DNA of 7,248 nucleotides from an uncultured Anaerolineae bacterium (lineage in GTDB: Bacteria > Chloroflexota > Anaerolineae > B4-G1 > DUEL01): NCBI GenBank assembly GCA_937942115.1, contig CALDFY010000372.1, forward strand, positions 1 to 7,248, in the 5' to 3' direction. This document shows positions 5,318 to 7,248 of this stretch, piece by piece. A program made the translations under genes and the position numbers. The notes under the pieces were generated by a model. That model made no database searches and had not been told where the DNA came from. It saw nothing but the letters and a program-made list of their open reading frames with translations. The first letter of the stretch is position 1; the number at the start of each line of letters is the position of its first letter.

Positions 5318-6238
5318 ATGGAACTCACCTACGACCTGGAATCCCTGAATCTCTCCACGCCCTCTCACGTCACCATTGGGGCATTTGATGGGGTGCACCG
5401 GGGGCACCAGCACCTCATCGGTTCCATGGCCCGGGCCGCCCATGAGGCCGGACGGGCCGCCGTTGCGCTGACCTTTGATCCCCACCCTGGTGCCCTCCTG
5501 GGCCGCAGTCCGGTGGCCGTGCTGACGACGCCGGAGGAACGGGCCGCGCTGATCGCCGACCTGGGGGTGGACGTGTTGGTGGTCCTGCGCTTCACCCCGA
5601 CGATGGCCGGGACCCCGGCGTCCCGCTTCATTCACCTGCTCCGCCGTCACCTGCATATGGTGGAACTGTGGGTGGGGCCGGATTTTGCCCTCGGACACCG
5701 TCGGGAGGGGAATGTCCCTTTCCTCCGGCAGATGGGGGAACAGGAGGGGTTTGTCGTTCGGGTGGTGGAGCCGCTTCAGTGGCAGGGCGCAGTGGTCAGC
5801 AGCACTCGCATCCGGGCCGCTCTCACTGCGGGGGAAATTGAGGAAGCCAATGGCTGTCTGGGCCGTCCATACCGCTTGACCGGGCGGGTAGTGCGAGGAC
5901 GGGGATTGGGCCGACGGTTGGGCATTCCCACGGCCAACCTGGCCCCGCCGCCGGAGCGCCTTGTCCCGGCCAACGGCGTCTATGCTGCGTATGCCCACAC
6001 CCAATACGCGGGCTCCTGGCCCGCCGTGGTCAACGTGGGGGTCCGCCCCACCATTGCCCCCGACCACCTCACCGTGGAGGCGCACCTGCTGGATTTCGAC
6101 GGCGACCTCTATGACCAGACGCTGGCGCTGGATTTCATCGCTCGTCTGCGGGACGAGCAGACCTTCCCCAGCCTCAACGCGCTGGTGGAGCAGATTCAGC
6201 GGGACATCGCTCAGGCGCGCGTCATGTTGCGTTCGTAG
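5318..6238 (+). CDS. ribF: Bifunctional riboflavin kinase / FAD synthetase
   Basis: A 306-residue two-domain enzyme that phosphorylates riboflavin to FMN and adenylylates FMN to FAD in the cytoplasm. The N-terminal nucleotidyltransferase domain has GAFDGVHRGH (21-30), TFDPHP (52-57), GPDFALGHRREG (120-131; usually GFDFRFG, so slightly diverged) and SSTRIR (161-166). The C-terminal riboflavin kinase domain has GRVVRGRGLGRRLGIPTANL (189-208), then VVNVGVRPTI, the VEAHLLDFDGDLYDQ segment with the conserved acidic residues, and LRDEQTF. The length is typical. The reading frame is open back to 5123, but the upstream part is translated heptamer array and LOG-gene shadow, and the family N-terminus starts at ATG 5318. 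The last codons and the TAG stop (6236-6238) overlap the first, incomplete unit of a 34-bp repeat array. Confidence 0.97.
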   Translation: MELTYDLESLNLSTPSHVTIGAFDGVHRGHQHLIGSMARAAHEAGRAAVALTFDPHPGALLGRSPVAVLTTPEERAALIADLGVDVLVVLRFTPTMAGTPASRFIHLLRRHLHMVELWVGPDFALGHRREGNVPFLRQMGEQEGFVVRVVEPLQWQGAVVSSTRIRAALTAGEIEEANGCLGRPYRLTGRVVRGRGLGRRLGIPTANLAPPPERLVPANGVYAAYAHTQYAGSWPAVVNVGVRPTIAPDHLTVEAHLLDFDGDLYDQTLALDFIARLRDEQTFPSLNALVEQIQRDIAQARVMLRS

Positions 6239-6459
6239 TCAGCCACGGGCGTTCGTAGTCAGCCACGAAGCGCAGCGGAGGGGCGTTTGTAGTGAGCCAC
6301 GGAGCGCAGCGGAGTGGCGTTTGTAGTCAGCCACGAAGCGCAGCGGAGTGGCGTTGACGGCACTCCCCTTCGTTTCGTGCCTTACTACGAACCGTTCGTA
6401 GTCAGCCACGGAGCGCAGCGGAGGGGCGTTTGTAGTGAGCCACGGGGCGCAGCGGAGGG
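6229..6459 (+). repeat. 34-bp direct-repeat array between ribF and the methyltransferase
   Basis: Five full 34-bp units occur in two blocks: 6249-6282, 6283-6316 and 6317-6350, then 6392-6425 and 6426-6459. A truncated unit at 6229-6248 overlaps the ribF stop. Units abut without spacers. Consensus in parts: GCGTTYGTAGTSAGCCACG, then RRGCGCAGCGGAGKG. Within some units GCCAC and GTGGC can pair across the GCGCAGCGG centre, so each can form a small hairpin. The second block is separated by a short remnant and an inverted copy (6361-6392). The array fills the convergent gap, stopping 3 nt before the methyltransferase stop. Similar palindromic repeats are known to me from Chloroflexota genomes, but copy number was not tested. 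Confidence 0.92.
6361..6402 (-). repeat. Inverted copy of the 34-bp repeat forming a hairpin
   Basis: The reverse complement of 6361-6392 matches 32 nt of the direct repeat at 27 positions, so it is a diverged copy in the opposite orientation. It stands head to head with the next direct unit: ACTACGAAC (6384-6392), one base, then GTTCGTAGT (6394-6402), perfect 9-nt arms extended imperfectly to about 32 nt each side. The fold could stop or protect transcripts from both convergent genes. There is no U-tract, so it is not a standard intrinsic terminator. Confidence 0.75.
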
Positions 6460-6462
6460 ACG

Positions 6463-7035
6463 TCAAAGTCTGCGCATCCAGTACCACACCGACCCTCTAC
6501 CCGATGGGTCCTCCCCGCCCTCTTGCCGTTCCACCCGGAAGCCCGGGCCGAAGAGACGGCGCACCTCCTCCGGAGCGATGCCCCGTCTGGACGGGCCGCC
6601 GGGGCGGGGGAGAAACGCATAGAGCATATAGAGGCCGCCGGATCGGACCAGTCGGGTGACCTCTGAGGCGTACCGTCCCCGGCCCTCCGGCGGGATACCG
6701 TGCAGGCAGCCGATGTCCAGTGCCAGGTCAAAGGGGTCGGTCAGAAATCTCAGGCGGGTCACATCGGCGCGGTAGAAGCGGATGGGTAGGCCGGCGCGGT
6801 GGGCCCGCCGCCGCGCCTGTCGGATAGCCAGCGCAGAAAAGTCCACCCCTACCACCTCCCAGCCGTGGCGGGCCAGATAGAGACTGGTGGTCCCGGTCCC
6901 ACAGCCCAGGTCCAGCGCCCGCCCTGGCGGCAGTTCCCCCCGCTCCACCAGTTCCACCACCTCCGGCGGCGGGACCCCCGTGTCCCAGGGGGCGTTTCCC
7001 AGAAGATAGCGGAGTTCAAAGAAAAGAGAGCGCAT
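6463..7035 (-). CDS. Class I SAM-dependent methyltransferase
   Basis: A 190-residue Rossmann-fold methyltransferase, convergent with ribF. SAM-binding motif I is LDLGCGTG (41-48), the acidic residue ending strand 2 is Asp65 in VVGVDFS, Asp91 in FYRADVT corresponds to motif III, and FDLALDIGCLHGI (about 101-113) is the motif IV/post-motif region. The N-terminal PWDTGVPPPEV segment (16-26) is typical of small methyltransferases related to TehB and thiopurine methyltransferases. No substrate-specific domain is visible, so the substrate (small molecule, metalloid or other) cannot be named. ATG 7035 is the first start after an in-frame stop about 50 nt upstream; no Shine-Dalgarno sequence precedes it. 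It appears independent of the + strand operon. Confidence 0.9.
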   Translation of the reverse strand: MRSLFFELRYLLGNAPWDTGVPPPEVVELVERGELPPGRALDLGCGTGTTSLYLARHGWEVVGVDFSALAIRQARRRAHRAGLPIRFYRADVTRLRFLTDPFDLALDIGCLHGIPPEGRGRYASEVTRLVRSGGLYMLYAFLPRPGGPSRRGIAPEEVRRLFGPGFRVERQEGGEDPSGRGSVWYWMRRL

Positions 7036-7053
7036 AAGGTTGGTTCGTTCGTT

Positions 7054-7077
7054 AGGACAACTGCTCGCAGTTGTTCT
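7054..7077. repeat. Hairpin element upstream of the methyltransferase
   Basis: AGGACAACTGC (7054-7064) and GCAGTTGTTCT (7067-7077) form an 11-bp stem, with one G-T pair, around a 2-nt centre. It lies 19 nt upstream of the methyltransferase start on the - strand and would be in its mRNA leader. The shape resembles dispersed extragenic palindromes; a regulatory function is not shown. Confidence 0.65.
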
Positions 7078-7097
7078 ACAACGTCATGTGCAACTTG

Positions 7098-7126
7098 ATT
7101 TTCTGAAGACATTTGCGACCGGTCAA
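7098..7126 (-). promoter_or_regulatory. Possible sigma-70-type promoter for the methyltransferase
   Basis: On the - strand a TTGACC box (7121-7126) is followed, after exactly 17 nt, by GAAAAT (7098-7103). The matches are 5 of 6 and 4 of 6 to the usual -35 and -10 boxes. Transcription would begin near 7091, giving a leader of about 55 nt that includes the 7054-7077 hairpin. The -10 box is weak, so this is a suggestion only. Confidence 0.3.
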
Positions 7127-7157
7127 GCGTTGCGGCCAGATTGCCCCTCCCCCTTAC

Positions 7158-7193
7158 CCCCTCCCCACCGCCGCTACGCGGCGTGGGGAGGGG
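7158..7193. repeat. GC-rich palindrome upstream of the methyltransferase
   Basis: CCCCTCCCCA (7158-7167) pairs with TGGGGAGGGG (7184-7193), and CGCCGC (7169-7174) with GCGGCG (7178-7183), around a TAC loop. This gives a 16-bp stem with one unpaired C at 7168. Its C-rich arm is of the same style as that of the 454-598 element. No coding sequence overlaps it. Confidence 0.8.
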
Positions 7194-7199
7194 AGAGAT

Positions 7200-7246
7200 G
7201 GTGGGGTTTGTGGGCGGCGGCGAAGCCGCCGCCCACAAACCCCACC
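7200..7246. repeat. Perfect 22-bp hairpin at the window edge
   Basis: Bases 7200-7221 and 7225-7246 are perfectly complementary around a GAA loop. The inner stem is GGCGGCGGC/GCCGCCGCC; the outer part contains GTGGGGTTTGTGGG. It starts 7 nt after the previous palindrome and reaches the window end, so it may belong to a larger structure. It could act as a terminator for a gene to the right, but no U-tract is seen within the window. Confidence 0.85.
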
Positions 7247-7248
7247 CA

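Noticed and set aside
2629..5328. 899-codon open frame on the - strand, antisense to rbfA through the LOG-like gene
   Set aside because: It lies opposite four well-identified genes, crosses their repeat-filled gaps, and shows no recognisable domain. Long antisense frames are expected in GC-rich genes with strong third-position bias.
6229..6459. CRISPR array
   Set aside because: The 34-bp units are directly adjacent with no unique spacers, one unit is inverted, and no cas gene is nearby.
6849..7238. 129-codon - strand frame starting in the hairpin cluster
   Set aside because: It runs through both GC-rich palindromes and then overlaps the methyltransferase N-terminus out of frame. A short stretch around 7040-7115 looks protein-like, but part of it is the 7054-7077 palindrome and no family is recognisable.

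Overview
The window is a GC-rich bacterial chromosome segment carrying the downstream half of the conserved nusA/infB translation operon. Gene order on the + strand is ylxR, infB, rbfA, a DHH-family nanoRNase/pAp phosphatase, truB, a small LOG/TIGR00725-like Rossmann protein, and ribF. A class I SAM methyltransferase lies on the - strand, convergent with ribF. The short IF-2 (about 597 aa with one N-terminal domain), the lack of a ylxQ gene between ylxR and infB, the rbfA-DHH-truB-ribF order and the GC-rich codon use suggest Chloroflexota (Anaerolineae-like). That placement comes from family knowledge and was not tested by a search. nusA would be expected just left of the window, but no recognisable end of it is visible in bases 1-126.

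The seven + strand genes form one tightly packed cluster. The rbfA and DHH genes overlap by 4 nt (ATGA); the other gaps are 21-163 nt. The products fit together: IF-2 and RbfA act in initiation and 30S maturation, TruB makes tRNA pseudouridine 55, YlxR/RnpM is an RNA-binding modulator linked to RNase P, the DHH enzyme clears the last short RNA fragments and pAp, and RibF makes FMN and FAD. The LOG-like protein has no assigned role. I found no tRNA, rRNA, CRISPR array, transposase, toxin-antitoxin pair or defence gene. The coding content is ordinary housekeeping.

The unusual part is between the genes. Every real gap is filled by a repeat or palindrome, of several unrelated kinds: a GACTCCG heptamer array before ylxR; a ~145-bp stem-rich element between ylxR and infB whose G-rich arm ends next to the infB ribosome binding site; a near-identical 23-nt palindromic element overlapping the stop codons of both infB and truB; an 11-nt array before truB; CYTGCGC heptamer arrays before the LOG-like gene and ribF; and a 34-bp direct-repeat array with one inverted copy, which overlaps the ribF stop and ends 3 nt from the methyltransferase stop. 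Three more hairpins follow upstream of the methyltransferase, one with a perfect 22-bp stem at the window edge. Only infB and the DHH gene have a clear Shine-Dalgarno sequence; most other start codons sit directly against repeat-derived sequence.

I see no new multi-gene system. The most notable signal is the recurrent placement of short repeats at gene ends within an essential operon, in three cases apparently supplying or overlapping the stop codon.
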